Origin: Amphibalanus amphitrite
Lineage: Eukaryota; Arthropoda; Thecostraca; Balanomorpha; Balanidae
Direction of reading: 5' to 3'
Length of the DNA stretch: 64,000 nucleotides
NCBI RefSeq assembly: GCF_019059575.1
Contig: NW_024883465.1
Location: forward strand, 16,737-80,736
The position numbers were made by a program, and so were the translations under genes. Below, one piece after another: positions 30,212 to 40,300 of the stretch (positions are counted from its first letter, which is position 1; every line of letters begins with the position of its first letter). Under the pieces are notes generated by a model. It did no database searches, had not been told where the DNA came from, and saw only the letters and a list, made by a program, of their open reading frames with translations.

Positions 30212-32113
30212 TTAGTCCTCGTCACTAGTATTACTTTCTGAGCTGCTGGAAGAGTCATTTTGAGATGAGGACTGGGGTGCACACTGGTCCTCCGAAGTCT
30301 CGGGTACCAAACTTGTCTTAGTGCGCCACCAGTACAGCGCACCGCCGGCAGCCACGGCCAGCAGCACCACTGGCACGCCGATAGCAGCCGCGAGCACCCC
30401 TCCGCCACCGTCCAGGGCCTTGGCCGCGGCCGCAGCGCCGGCGCCCAGCACCGACTCCTCTGTGGTGGTGGTCGAGCAATTCTTGCAGTGCAGCACCTTC
30501 AGCACACTCTGGGGCCTTCGTAAGAACTGTACGTGAAACTGAAGCTGCTCGACCATGAATTTTGTAAGGTCGATGTTATTGAAGTACTGGCCCAGCCTTC
30601 CGATGATGACAATACCAACGGCATTCGTCTTGGCCCGCAAAATGAGCGCGTTTGACTTGGTCTCGTTGGTGATGAATGAGGAGGCACACTCGGCGCGAAC
30701 CTGGCCACGGGCGTAGTCGCCCCAGTAGAAACGCATTCCCCCGTAACAGTCAGTATAATGGATGTCGCCCAATAAGGAACGCAGTACATATCCCCTCATA
30801 TTTGCTAGAAGCACATGAATTGGTTCAAATACGCTTATACTGACAGTAGTAGTGTTATCCGGCCCTTTCAAGTGCAATGTAGCATATTGGTAATAGACGA
30901 ACGTATTGGAAGGGTAGCTGTTGTTATTCGTGTGCATACCTTTATTCTTGAAATCGTAAGAGCCCTCTTTGCTGTCTTCAATGGTTGCTTTTGCCCTGTC
31001 CAACAGTGGAAACAATGGTCCAATTTTGCGTTCACACCTTGCTCCTTCGTATCCAGGTGCGCATGCGCATTTGCAGTTCTTCTGCAAGTAACCGATATTT
31101 TCGCATTTTGGGGGCGATTCGCACGAAGCTGCCCAATTTTTACTGCATTCATACACTGTATTTATTAAATAGAGGTCATAGTGAGATTGAAGATAGCCAC
31201 CAGATCTCTTATAATCTAGCATGTACTGGTACTCGGGCTCCTTTGTAACGAAAACCGGCCGATAGTCAATATCTCCGAATTCTGCCTCGCCGTAGTGCAT
31301 TAAAGACATATAATCATAGGGAAGGGGCGTGCTGGACTGGTACCCCTGTCCTTCATTGCACCTCTTGGCATTAAGCCAATTTTTCTTAGCTGCAGCTTCC
31401 ATAGATGGCTTAGCGTCAAAATCGATCTTAAAATTTTCATGATTGACCGTTATGAAACTGTCGCGATCAGTGCGAGTCATCATGTGCTCTAAACCTAGAG
31501 CGTGTCCCATTTCATGGGCTGATGAGTATTTATCACAATACTTCCCAATTGACATCTTCTGAGGCCTCTTAGTTTTAGACGAATACACATTGCCGAGCAC
31601 AGACCAACAGGAGCCTTCATTTCGCACGCAGATAGCGGGATGGGACACTTCGTTTGAGCACAGGCCATCGGCCATTTTGGTGAATGTTATACAAGTTGAG
31701 ACTGCCCAAGAATGCACTCCTTTTTCAAAGACCTCTTTGTTCACTTCGGTTTTGGTGTCAAAGAAATAAAACACTTCAGCCTTGCCGCTCTTGTCAATCC
31801 ATCTATAATCCAGTTTGACCATCGACGTGGGACCACGTTCTTCTGTTTGAGCCAGCTGCGGTAACACCACCGACGCTGGATAGACAATGTCGCCAAGTCG
31901 TGCCAATGGTGGACCACCAGGATTTTTGATGACATCATAGCCCTGCTGCTTAATCAAATTTGATATTTCCTGATACGTTAGATTAATGGACGGCTCAGGG
32001 AAAGAAAACTGGCCGGGTTTTATTTCATTTTCAACCGAAAATGATAGCTGGACTATCCATAAAACCGATACGCGAAGTAGCCAATACAAGTGATATACGG
32101 TACACAAATGCAT
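30212..32113 (-). CDS. Astacin-like membrane-anchored metalloprotease
   Basis: This is an intact single-exon gene of 633 residues. It has a hydrophobic N-terminus (about 1-26), a propeptide with LGD (D75), and a catalytic domain with HEMGHALGLEH (H200, E201, H204, H210), TRTDRD and a canonical Met-turn SLMHYG (M272, Y274). These are followed by an EGF-like module (C331-C360), the cluster's conserved 170-residue region, a membrane segment (about 573-595) and a tail rich in Ser and acid residues ending SNTSDED. Compared with the gene at 24079 it keeps the more typical Met-turn SxMHY. It should be an active membrane protease; the substrate is unknown. Signal peptides, layout and lack of introns are shared by all three paralogues, so duplication followed loss of introns or retrotransposition of an ancestor (inference). 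Confidence 0.88.
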   Translation of the reverse strand: MHLCTVYHLYWLLRVSVLWIVQLSFSVENEIKPGQFSFPEPSINLTYQEISNLIKQQGYDVIKNPGGPPLARLGDIVYPASVVLPQLAQTEERGPTSMVKLDYRWIDKSGKAEVFYFFDTKTEVNKEVFEKGVHSWAVSTCITFTKMADGLCSNEVSHPAICVRNEGSCWSVLGNVYSSKTKRPQKMSIGKYCDKYSSAHEMGHALGLEHMMTRTDRDSFITVNHENFKIDFDAKPSMEAAAKKNWLNAKRCNEGQGYQSSTPLPYDYMSLMHYGEAEFGDIDYRPVFVTKEPEYQYMLDYKRSGGYLQSHYDLYLINTVYECSKNWAASCESPPKCENIGYLQKNCKCACAPGYEGARCERKIGPLFPLLDRAKATIEDSKEGSYDFKNKGMHTNNNSYPSNTFVYYQYATLHLKGPDNTTTVSISVFEPIHVLLANMRGYVLRSLLGDIHYTDCYGGMRFYWGDYARGQVRAECASSFITNETKSNALILRAKTNAVGIVIIGRLGQYFNNIDLTKFMVEQLQFHVQFLRRPQSVLKVLHCKNCSTTTTEESVLGAGAAAAAKALDGGGGVLAAAIGVPVVLLAVAAGGALYWWRTKTSLVPETSEDQCAPQSSSQNDSSSSSESNTSDED

Positions 32114-32180
32114 AATCTAGGTGCATAATCAACAAATAGTTCGCAGCTTTTTGAACGGTGAAAACGTAATTTACACTTCA

Positions 32181-32208
32181 CCGTCACCTGCCGTAATTAA
32201 TTGGTACT
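32181..32208 (-). promoter_or_regulatory. Shared upstream module of the astacin cluster (gene 3)
   Basis: On the minus strand AGTACC, 11 bases, then GCAGGTGACGG lies about 70 bp before the start codon, the third copy of the module seen before the other two intact paralogues. Confidence 0.5.
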
Positions 32209-32509
32209 TTCAAGACAAAGAATGTTTCATTGCGAACGAGCAGGCCAGCCATAGAAATAAAGACTAGAAGGGACAGCTGCCTCTGCGGCACACGTGAATG
32301 CGCCGCCATTGAACCACAGTCAAAGGCTGTGGTTGTTTACATGGGGCCTATAGCGAAATCGTGTAGTTGGGTGGTTTCGTGCTTTATTGTATTGAATTGA
32401 AGGGGTGCAGGGGTATTTCGGGTAGTGCCCCAGAAACAAAATTCATCAGAAAAGACGATGAAACACATTTTGAGTAAGTGGTTTGATGTTTACTATGATA
32501 TTAGGGAGC

Positions 32510-33682
32510 TCAACCCGCGCCCCACTGGGGGGGGGGGGCTATTCATAGCCCCTCCCGTTTTTTTCTGCAATAACTTCCAAACCGCTTGACGGATCGACGC
32601 CAAACTTTTAGTACCTTCGGCTGCATCAATTTGACACCTTGTGTCAAAATGTGAACTTCGTAGCTACCATAGGTTGGCCGAAAATGACGTCAGAGTGACG
32701 TCATGTTCGGCCGATTTCGACGCAAAACATTGAACCACGGCAATCGCGCCCAAGAGCTCAGTTTTTAAGCTAGATCCAATTTCTTTGCATGAGAGGACTC
32801 AAAATAGACTGCCCTATCAAACTGCCATCTCAGATTTTCAAAATTTTGAAAATTTTGAAAATTATATATAATAAAATTAAAGATTTATATTTTTTCAAAA
32901 ACTTTTTGCTTTTCGAAAAAAATGAAATAGGTATATGTGATTAATTACATGCTTATGACTTAGTGTAGCAAGTTTTAGCTAAATATCTTTAAAAATGGCC
33001 AAGTTATACTCATTATTGCAAAAAATTCACAATTATTAATTTTTCAAATCAATTTTTCAGTACGTATTTGACATCGCATACCAATATAAGTAGCACCATC
33101 GTGTTCCGGAGCTCAAGTTGCATCAAATAGACATCTTTTTTTTTGTTGAAAAATTTTAACTTCAAAATTTGACCTTTTTTGACCTGAAAGTGACCTGAAC
33201 TAAGCTAATTTCAACTCAAAATGACCTCGAATGACACAGACGGCATCAAATTCGAAATCCATGGTCTACATGTGTCACGTGACCAACGCATGATATAATA
33301 TTTCAGTGACCTGTGATGACCTGACCCTGACCTGAAAATCAAAGTACAAGTTTGGTACCCTCAGGATATCTAGAGCATCTGTTCACGAGTGTATAAACCA
33401 AAAATTAGCCTTATCTGACTTGTAAGACGGCGGCCAAAGCCCAAAATGTGAACAAGCCAAAATGCTAATAATTTTTACTTTGACCTGACCTGGGACGTCA
33501 TCGGTGACCTCGAGGTCAATGAAATTAGGTTTCTCTGAACAGTTTTTCCTGGGCTATGAGACGCCATTTGAATTTTGACGATCGGCCCAGTAGTTTCGGA
33601 GTTAGGAGAGGGGCTATGGAGAGCCCCCCCCCCCCCCCCAGTAGGGCGTGTTATACGCAGACCCCAGTGGGGCGCGGGTTAA
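32510..33682. mobile_element. TTAA element, family A
   Basis: The left end is TCAACCCGCGCCCCACTGGG (TTAA mutated to TCAA) and the right end CCCCAGTGGGGCGCGGGTTAA. The subterminal hairpin word CTATTCATAGCC is present at the left, with a diverged partner at the right. The interior includes GTGACGTCA-type words and TGACCT clusters (about 33175-33340). It has no coding capacity. Confidence 0.8.
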
Positions 33683-33929
33683 ATATGAGCACCTCCACGT
33701 GGATGGGACTTGTAACAGTTGTGCTATTGAAGGACATGCCATAGGGCCGGTCGGCCTGTCCCGTTGGACAGGCTCAGCCCCGGTGACTCACCAAGGTGCC
33801 CGCCCAGACCAACGTGTCCCTCAATTCCTATCATCCTTCCGGCCCTGAAATGGTCTCGTCAGACCGAAAGGGCCTGGGCCCAACCCAACAAAACAAACAC
33901 AGCTCTTTTAACGCTCTTTTTGTAAACTG
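33683..33929. other. Unassigned sequence between two TTAA elements
   Basis: It contains GGCCGGTCGGCCTG and GGCCTGGGCCCAACCCAACA, which look like the tail of some repeat, but no defining structure is visible. Confidence 0.3.
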
Positions 33930-34244
33930 TGCTAAGATTTGACCTAGGCCAGTTAATTCTACAACTTTTATGTCAGAACATTTTTATGCTTCTACAGCTC
34001 TGTTGGCCTGACAGCTCTTCCTGCGAAACCTTTTTTGGGTCGAAAATGGCAGACCATGACGTCATTCTGACGTCATTTGCGGCCAACCCATCATAGCCTC
34101 TGGAAAAATTGCTCACAACGTTTAAAATGGATGCCCGGACAGGTCCTGAATTTTGGTGGCGATATTTGCAGTCATTTAGGAGATAGCTACAGAAGAGGAC
34201 AGGGGACCATTTTGCCCCCCCCCTTTCTACGAGGCGCGGGTTAA
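33930..34244. mobile_element. Right end of a truncated family A element
   Basis: The sequence matches the complement of the family's left interior (GACGTCATTCTGACGTCATT, GGCCAACCCATCATAGCC). It ends with a C-run and GAGGCGCGGGTTAA at 34244. No left terminus exists, so this is a fragment. Confidence 0.65.
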
Positions 34245-34726
34245 CGTCCTTTCAACTCAGGCTACAAGGGCCCTTTTTCCACTTAGGGGCCCTTTCAACC
34301 CACTCAGCCAAGGGCCCTTTTGACTGCGGACCCCCCCCCCCCGAGAGAAATCCTAGATACGCCACTGATGCCATTTGTATCATAAACTGATTAAAACATG
34401 GCATTTGTGTTATTTACTTTCTAATTGACTGTAATTGAAGTCTTTTCACTCACTTTTATGATTATTTTGTGTTCTGTGTAATGCTATCTGAGTGATCCGT
34501 TGCCATAGTCTGCTGGGTCCTATATTCCTGGCTGTATATGCATTTATGGTTGTGAAGTTTGATTAACTTCAACTGTTGCCTTATGGGGGCCTTTTTGAGG
34601 CATCTGACCTGACCTGGAAAGTCACATGATGATGTACCTAAACTGATAGAATATTGATCTAAAATATTTCATTTATGTGCAAGATCACATTTGTGCTCGT
34701 TTTTATGATAAGTTATGCTTTATCAA
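34245..34726. other. Intergenic region, nothing recognised
   Basis: It has a short CCCTTTT-rich repeat near 34268-34322 and a C-run; the rest is AT-rich. No gene is supported. Confidence 0.5.
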
Positions 34727-35299
34727 CAGTATAACGCCTTTTGGGACGACTAACGGAGCGAGCGAGAGGGTGAGCCTTGCACCTGCGAAATTTCGAGGGG
34801 GTATCTCCAACTGACTTGTGCACGGCACCTTACTTACTGGTCCCTGACCGTGTGCCAAATTTGAGCGCTATCGGTCCAGCCGTTCTCGAGATCTGGAAAC
34901 GACCCCTGCACTTGCGCACGTGCAGCAGCACCCCAACTCTGGCACATGGATATGCAATATGCATTGCCTAGTGGGTGCCTACCTACATGCCAACTTTCAG
35001 CGCAATCGGCCTAGTAGTTACCGAGACATTGCAACCATTACAAAACTGACACCTCTTCGTTTTGCACGTGGCACGTGCATAAGGGGTCACCCACAAGCAT
35101 CGGGAATAGTCCAATACTTGGAAGAAGGAATGAAGCTATACCCTACAAAAATTACCGCGTGCAAACCGGTCAAGTGGTTGCTGAGATATAAGCCTCGCAA
35201 AAGCGTCCGCACGGCCGGTCGGCCGGCCGGCCGCTCATACTCAGAAATTTCCTTTAATCTTAGGAAAGACTCCGCTCGCTTCGCTCGCTCCGTAATAAC
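34727..35299. mobile_element. Dispersed repeat family K, copy 2
   Basis: It starts CAGTATAACGCCTTTTGGG and ends CTCCGTAATAAC, and is similar to 4298-4992 but shorter in the first third. It is directly followed head-to-tail by copy 3. Confidence 0.75.
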
Positions 35300-35936
35300 C
35301 AGTATAACGCCTTTTGGGGCGACTAACGGAGCGAGCGAGAGGGTGGGCCTTGCACGTGCGAAATTGCGAGGGGTACCTCCAACTGACTTGTGTACGGCAC
35401 CCTACTAAGCGGTGTCTAGCGATGTGCCAAATTTGGGCACAATCGGCCCAGCCGTTCTCGAGATCTGGAAGCGGCACCCTGCACGTGCGCACGTGCAAAA
35501 TGGGTCCCAACTGACTTGTGCACGGCACCCTACTAACCGGTCCCTAACTGTGTACCAAATATGAGCGCAATCGGTCGAGCCGTTCTCGAGAACTGGAAAC
35601 GACCCCTGCACGTGCGCACGTGCAGCAGCACCCCAACTCTGGCACATGTATATGCAGTGCCTAGTGGGTGCCTACCTACATGCCAAATTTCAGCGCAATT
35701 GGCCAAGTAGTTACCGAGATATTGCAACAATTACAAAACTGACACCTCTTCGTTTTGCACGTGGCACATGCATAAGGGGTCACCCACATGCATCGGGAAT
35801 AGTCCAATACTTGGAAGAAGGAATGAAGCTACCCTACAAAAATTAACGCATGTAAATCGGTCAAGTGGTTGCTGAGATATAAGCCTCGCAAAAGCGTCCG
35901 TACGGCCGGCCGGCCGCTTATACTCAGAAATTTCCG

Positions 35937-36509
35937 TTAAAGGGACCCTCCCACCTTCAAAAAAGTTTATGAGTTGGCATGAAAGTGATGTCGCTCGGTT
36001 CAGAAAGAGCGAAAACGAATATCTACCATATTTCACCGAAAAATATTCACCGGTTTTTAAGATATTAGACTTTTACTTTTGTTTACTTTTTGGGATCTCC
36101 GCTGTTCCCATAGAGATCTTACATACATAAGATATAAGATATAAGATATAAGATGTATATAAGATCTCTATGGCTGTTCCTTGCGATTTTATTTGGAAGC
36201 AATAGTTTGGCAGCTGAAAGTGCGGCACTTGTTGCGCGCAAAGCAGCATATACCACCGCGTGCTACAAAACGTTTTAGTCAAACATTTAAAAATCGTTAG
36301 ATATCTACGCTGACGTCACACATTCAGAGGGGTGTTCCTATGCATTAGCCCCTCTGAATCAAAATGCTGCAATTTTGAAATTCAATATTTCCGATTTAAG
36401 GCATTTCTCGATGTTGTGAGTGCCGAAACCGGTACCTAATTGTGAGCCAGGGACCCCATTTTGGCTATCTCAACTCAAATCTAATGTTAAGGTGGGAGGG
36501 TCCCTTTAA
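35937..36509. mobile_element. TTAA MITE, family J, copy 2
   Basis: Inverted ends TTAAAGGGACCCTCCCACCT and AGGTGGGAGGGTCCCTTTAA lie on a TTAA duplication inside repeat K. The interior matches the copy at 56715-57210, apart from a 64-bp nested insertion at 36109-36172. It has no coding capacity. Confidence 0.88.
36109..36172. mobile_element. 64-bp nested palindromic insertion (hAT-like)
   Basis: The insert begins CATAGAGATCTTACATAC and ends with the complement of almost the same word. It is flanked by a direct 8-base duplication, GCTGTTCC, at 36101-36108 and 36173-36180. The sister MITE at 56715 has GCTGTTCC once and no insert. An 8-bp duplication is typical of hAT elements; the class is inferred. 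Confidence 0.75.
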
Positions 36510-36540
36510 TCTCCGCTCGCTTCGCTCACTCCGTAATAAC

Positions 36541-37388
36541 TATCAATGTTAATACATTGAGATAAAACGATGCCACACTGACGATTTGAACTTGATTTCC
36601 AACCAGCCAAACAGCATTATTTTTCCAAATAAAGACCACCATCGTGTTTAGAAAAAAGCACAAAAATAGATGTCAAGCCATCACATCCGACCACCTTGAC
36701 CGAATTCGACCCACCCTACTTCACATACCAAACCGTTCAACTAAAGATGCTTGTGTTTTCTTAGTAACTGTATTCTAACATCACACACATCACCAACAGC
36801 ATTCCTACATTCCAGCATTCCTGTACATTCTCCGCGTAAATGCTTTGAATGAGTGGAACATACGGGGCCAATTTCACGTAGAATCAAAAAGATGACGGCT
36901 GTCCTATGGCAAATTTCGGGTGAATTTCACATGTGTTTTTGCGAAGCAGTTATGCCCATATCCGCTGTTTCAAGTTCGTAAATGTTGGACTTTTATCACT
37001 CTAATGCAGTGAGGTCAGTTGTAACACTTTTATTTAAGTTCTTAGATAACTAGTTAAACTCCATTAAACCCATGTCACAGTTTACAGTATTCACAACAAA
37101 AATAATCGTTGGATATATCACTATGTTGAATAGTGGTTATGATAACTAGTTATTCCACGTATATTGATTAAATATAATAACACACAAACGCTACTACCTT
37201 GGCTCAAAGAACCATTGGACCATATTCGCATTCTCGCACACATCGTGCCAACATACATCTTCTCCCCGTAGATGACGTGCCTAACACGCTGGCACTGGCA
37301 GCGTCCAAGAGCCCTCTGAGGCCCTAGTGCATTGTTTCGTTGGACTCGTGGACGGCTCGGTTCCTGTTGGCACTGTGTGTAAGACAGA
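36541..37388. other. Intergenic DNA and 3' UTR of the giant kinesin-like gene
   Basis: The AT-rich sequence right of about 37030 is the likely 3' UTR. No other gene or repeat was recognised. Confidence 0.5.
37029..37034 (-). terminator. Candidate polyadenylation signal of the kinesin-like gene
   Basis: AATAAA on the minus strand lies about 355 bases after the stop codon at 37389-37391. Confidence 0.4.
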
Positions 37389-40300
37389 CTAGTACAGGGC
37401 GTGACGCGCACGGCTGACCTCCGCCGGCACCGGGCGGCCGTACTCGTAGGGCCGTGCGCCCAGGTTGCCGGTGGAGCCGGCGAAGGCTGGCGGCACTGCT
37501 GAGCGCCAGGCACCTGTGACGCTGCTCAGGTCCGGCTCAGAGCGGCACAGGTTCGGCTCAGAGCGGCTCACCGCCGAGCCGCCGGGCCGAGCGGGCGCCG
37601 CCGGGACCCACGGATCGAGCGCGCGTTCCTGGCTGGCCGAGAGGTCGGGCGGCGGCGGCAGCTCGGCCGCTGACGATGCGGCCGGCTGGGCCAGGATCCT
37701 CCTGCGCACGGCGGCCAGGTGCTGGCGGTACTGCGACGGTGTCATCCGGCGGGGAGAGCCGGCCGGCGCGGGCCGCGGCGCCGCGGAGGGGACGTGGCCG
37801 CAGCAGGGCGGCACGTGGATCTCCTGGTGCAGAATGTGGGTGACGGAGGGCGCCTCCCGCAGCCGGCCGCTGTAGTCCGTCCCCACGGAGTACTCGCGTG
37901 TAGCTGTGTCATACCTGTCAACTAGATCCGCCAGTCTGTCCTCTAGAACAGTCGACGGCACGACGGTAGTTTGCCGGTACGCCGGTGAAGCAGCGGTCAT
38001 CCCTGCGTGGCGGCGTGGCTGGAGCGGCGGTAGCGTCTCCATCAGGACTCGCGCTCGTGCTCGCCGCCGCGCTACCAGCGCTCGCATTTGCTGCAGGCTC
38101 TTCTGCAGGCTGTCCTCGACCTGCAAGAGTCGACGATGACGCTCCGTCTCGCTGTCCCGATAGTAGGCGCTGCTTCGCGCTCGCTCTTCGCGAAGCGATT
38201 CCAACTCGCGACAGATCTGGCTTTCTAGACTGCCAACACGAGAGCCAGAAATGTTCACGTGAGTCGTGCTGTATTCTGGGTAACGATCAGCATGCTCAAA
38301 GGACAAGCGCTGCCTTTCTGATGAGTCGTGTGATGTATAGAAGGGGCGCGAGAAGGAATCACGAGTTGGTGATGTGTGGATGCTGTAGGCCTGTGTGTGA
38401 GAACGCAGGCTAGGATTGTTGAAAGAATGCCGAGCATCATAGCCATAGTAGCTTGAATGAGGTTCGTAGTTGGAAAATGAAGACGCAAAGCGTTGATTTT
38501 CATTGGGAAGTTGAGAACGCTGTTCCTGACTTGAAGAAGAATCGCGACCGTGTTCCCATTGGTAGGCCACATCTTCGATTCCATCTGTCTGTGACGAAGC
38601 ATCCCGCAGTGTCTGCGTTGAGGCATTCACCAACCGCTTGGTCTGGCGCTCTTCGACCAGAGGGATACCGACATCCTGTCCGATCAGGTCCCAATTGGCC
38701 GTCTCCAGCTGCGTGGACGGCGTGTTCTGCGGAAGGTACCGTCTCGCCCGCCTTCTCACTTCATCCGGCATCGTAAGACCGAACTCAGTCTGAGTTTGCT
38801 GGAGAGGCGATCTACCCATCACGAAGTCTGGCTCCTCGTCGGATTCTTCCTCCGTGCTGCTGGCATCGCTATCTGACTGAGTCGTCAACTTCTGGGGCAT
38901 CTCACCGTCTGGAGAGCCATGCACCACCTCCAGCTCACCCGAGCCGTGGAGATCGTTCCAGGAGACACATTTCTTTCCACGGCCTCGATCATCGGACTCT
39001 GAGTCGTTTTGACACTCAGGAGACGCCAGAGGAAGCCGACCAAGCGCGATGATGTTTGCAATGTCTACTGGCGGTCTGCCACGCTGAAGGAGGCCGTCCG
39101 CGCTGCTGCAGCGCGCAAGTCCGGCTCTGCGTCGTCGTCGGACGCAATCGGCAGAGACGGTGCGCTCCAGACGCACCGCAGACGCGCGATGCTCACTTCG
39201 TGGCACAGCAGCGCTCAGTCCGATGTCGGAAAGCTCGGATGTGCTGTTGAGATCTGCGGCAGATTCGATGTACAAGTACATGATATCGGAGGTGCTGAGC
39301 GGTTGCGCGGTGGCAGGCTCTTCGTCCGCGGCGTGTTGCAGCTCCACGTACTGCTGCCACATCTGCACCTTCTTGTCTGCAGTGGATGCCCCGAAGGACG
39401 ATGGCGATTGTGACGCCTGATCCTTGTCACCAGTACCGTCTTCGTCGTCGTCGCCGAAGTTATGCCTGTAGCGGGCAAGATGACCGAATGTGGTGGTTGC
39501 CACCAGCGGATCCTCGCGGATGTCGCCTTCCGTTTCGGTGATGTTGGTGAGAGATTGTGTAAGAGCGCGCAGAGGTCGGGATACAGGTGGTTGTGGGACA
39601 GTTTCTCGTGGTGAGAGTGCTCCATCCAGCTCGCCCAGTGAAGTGCGTGGCTGAATGTCCAGCTTCAGTTGCGGTTGTTGGCAGGCGGGAGGAGATGTTG
39701 AATCCCAGTCGTCTGCCTCAGATTCGTCAGACAAAGTCATACCCTGAGCACGATTCAAAATCATCGGTTTCACTTGGGACACATCTGCAAATGCTGTCAG
39801 GGGTGTCTCCTCCTTGTAAATGACATCACGTACGCCTTTCTTTTTCCCGGTCGACTCAAATTGGCTAGCTTTTCTTGAATCCCTACGGGCCTGTTGGATT
39901 TCAGGTTTGTCAATGAACGTCTCTTCCTTCGAGTGAAAAAATTCATCCCTTTTCGTGTTTGTCTGAGGAGCTTCACATTGCCCAGTTCCATCTTTCGTTC
40001 TTGGTGCGTTTTGTGGGGCAGTGGTGTTTTCAAGATCATTTGATGATGCCTTCGATTTCAATGCGTCCACGTCATCACTTTTCTTTCTCAACGAGACCGA
40101 ACCTTCATCACTCGATCGGTTTGTTTGACTTTGACTGGTGGTGGAAATACGGGGTGTTTCACAGCTGGAATCCTCAGAGTCCTCCTGAAATCGCACATCG
40201 CTTGGCATTGTTTTGGAATCACGTACCTCTAAAGAGACCTCTGTGAACTCTTGCCCAAGGTCATACATTGAGCAGATCTCGGTTGCAGCTGGTTGTTGTG

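Larger units (their letters stand above)
35300..36540. mobile_element. Dispersed repeat family K, copy 3, carrying an inserted MITE
   Basis: The copy starts CAGTATAACGCCTTTTGGG and ends TCACTCCGTAATAAC. It is split at TTAA by the family J MITE at 35937-36509. The uninterrupted copies read TTTCCGTTAATCT or a close variant at the same place, giving a natural empty site. Confidence 0.75.

Noticed and set aside
37389-38000. START lipid-binding domain at the kinesin C-terminus, as in STARD9
   Set aside because: The last 200 residues are Pro/Ala/Arg-rich and disordered, with no START-like secondary structure pattern visible.
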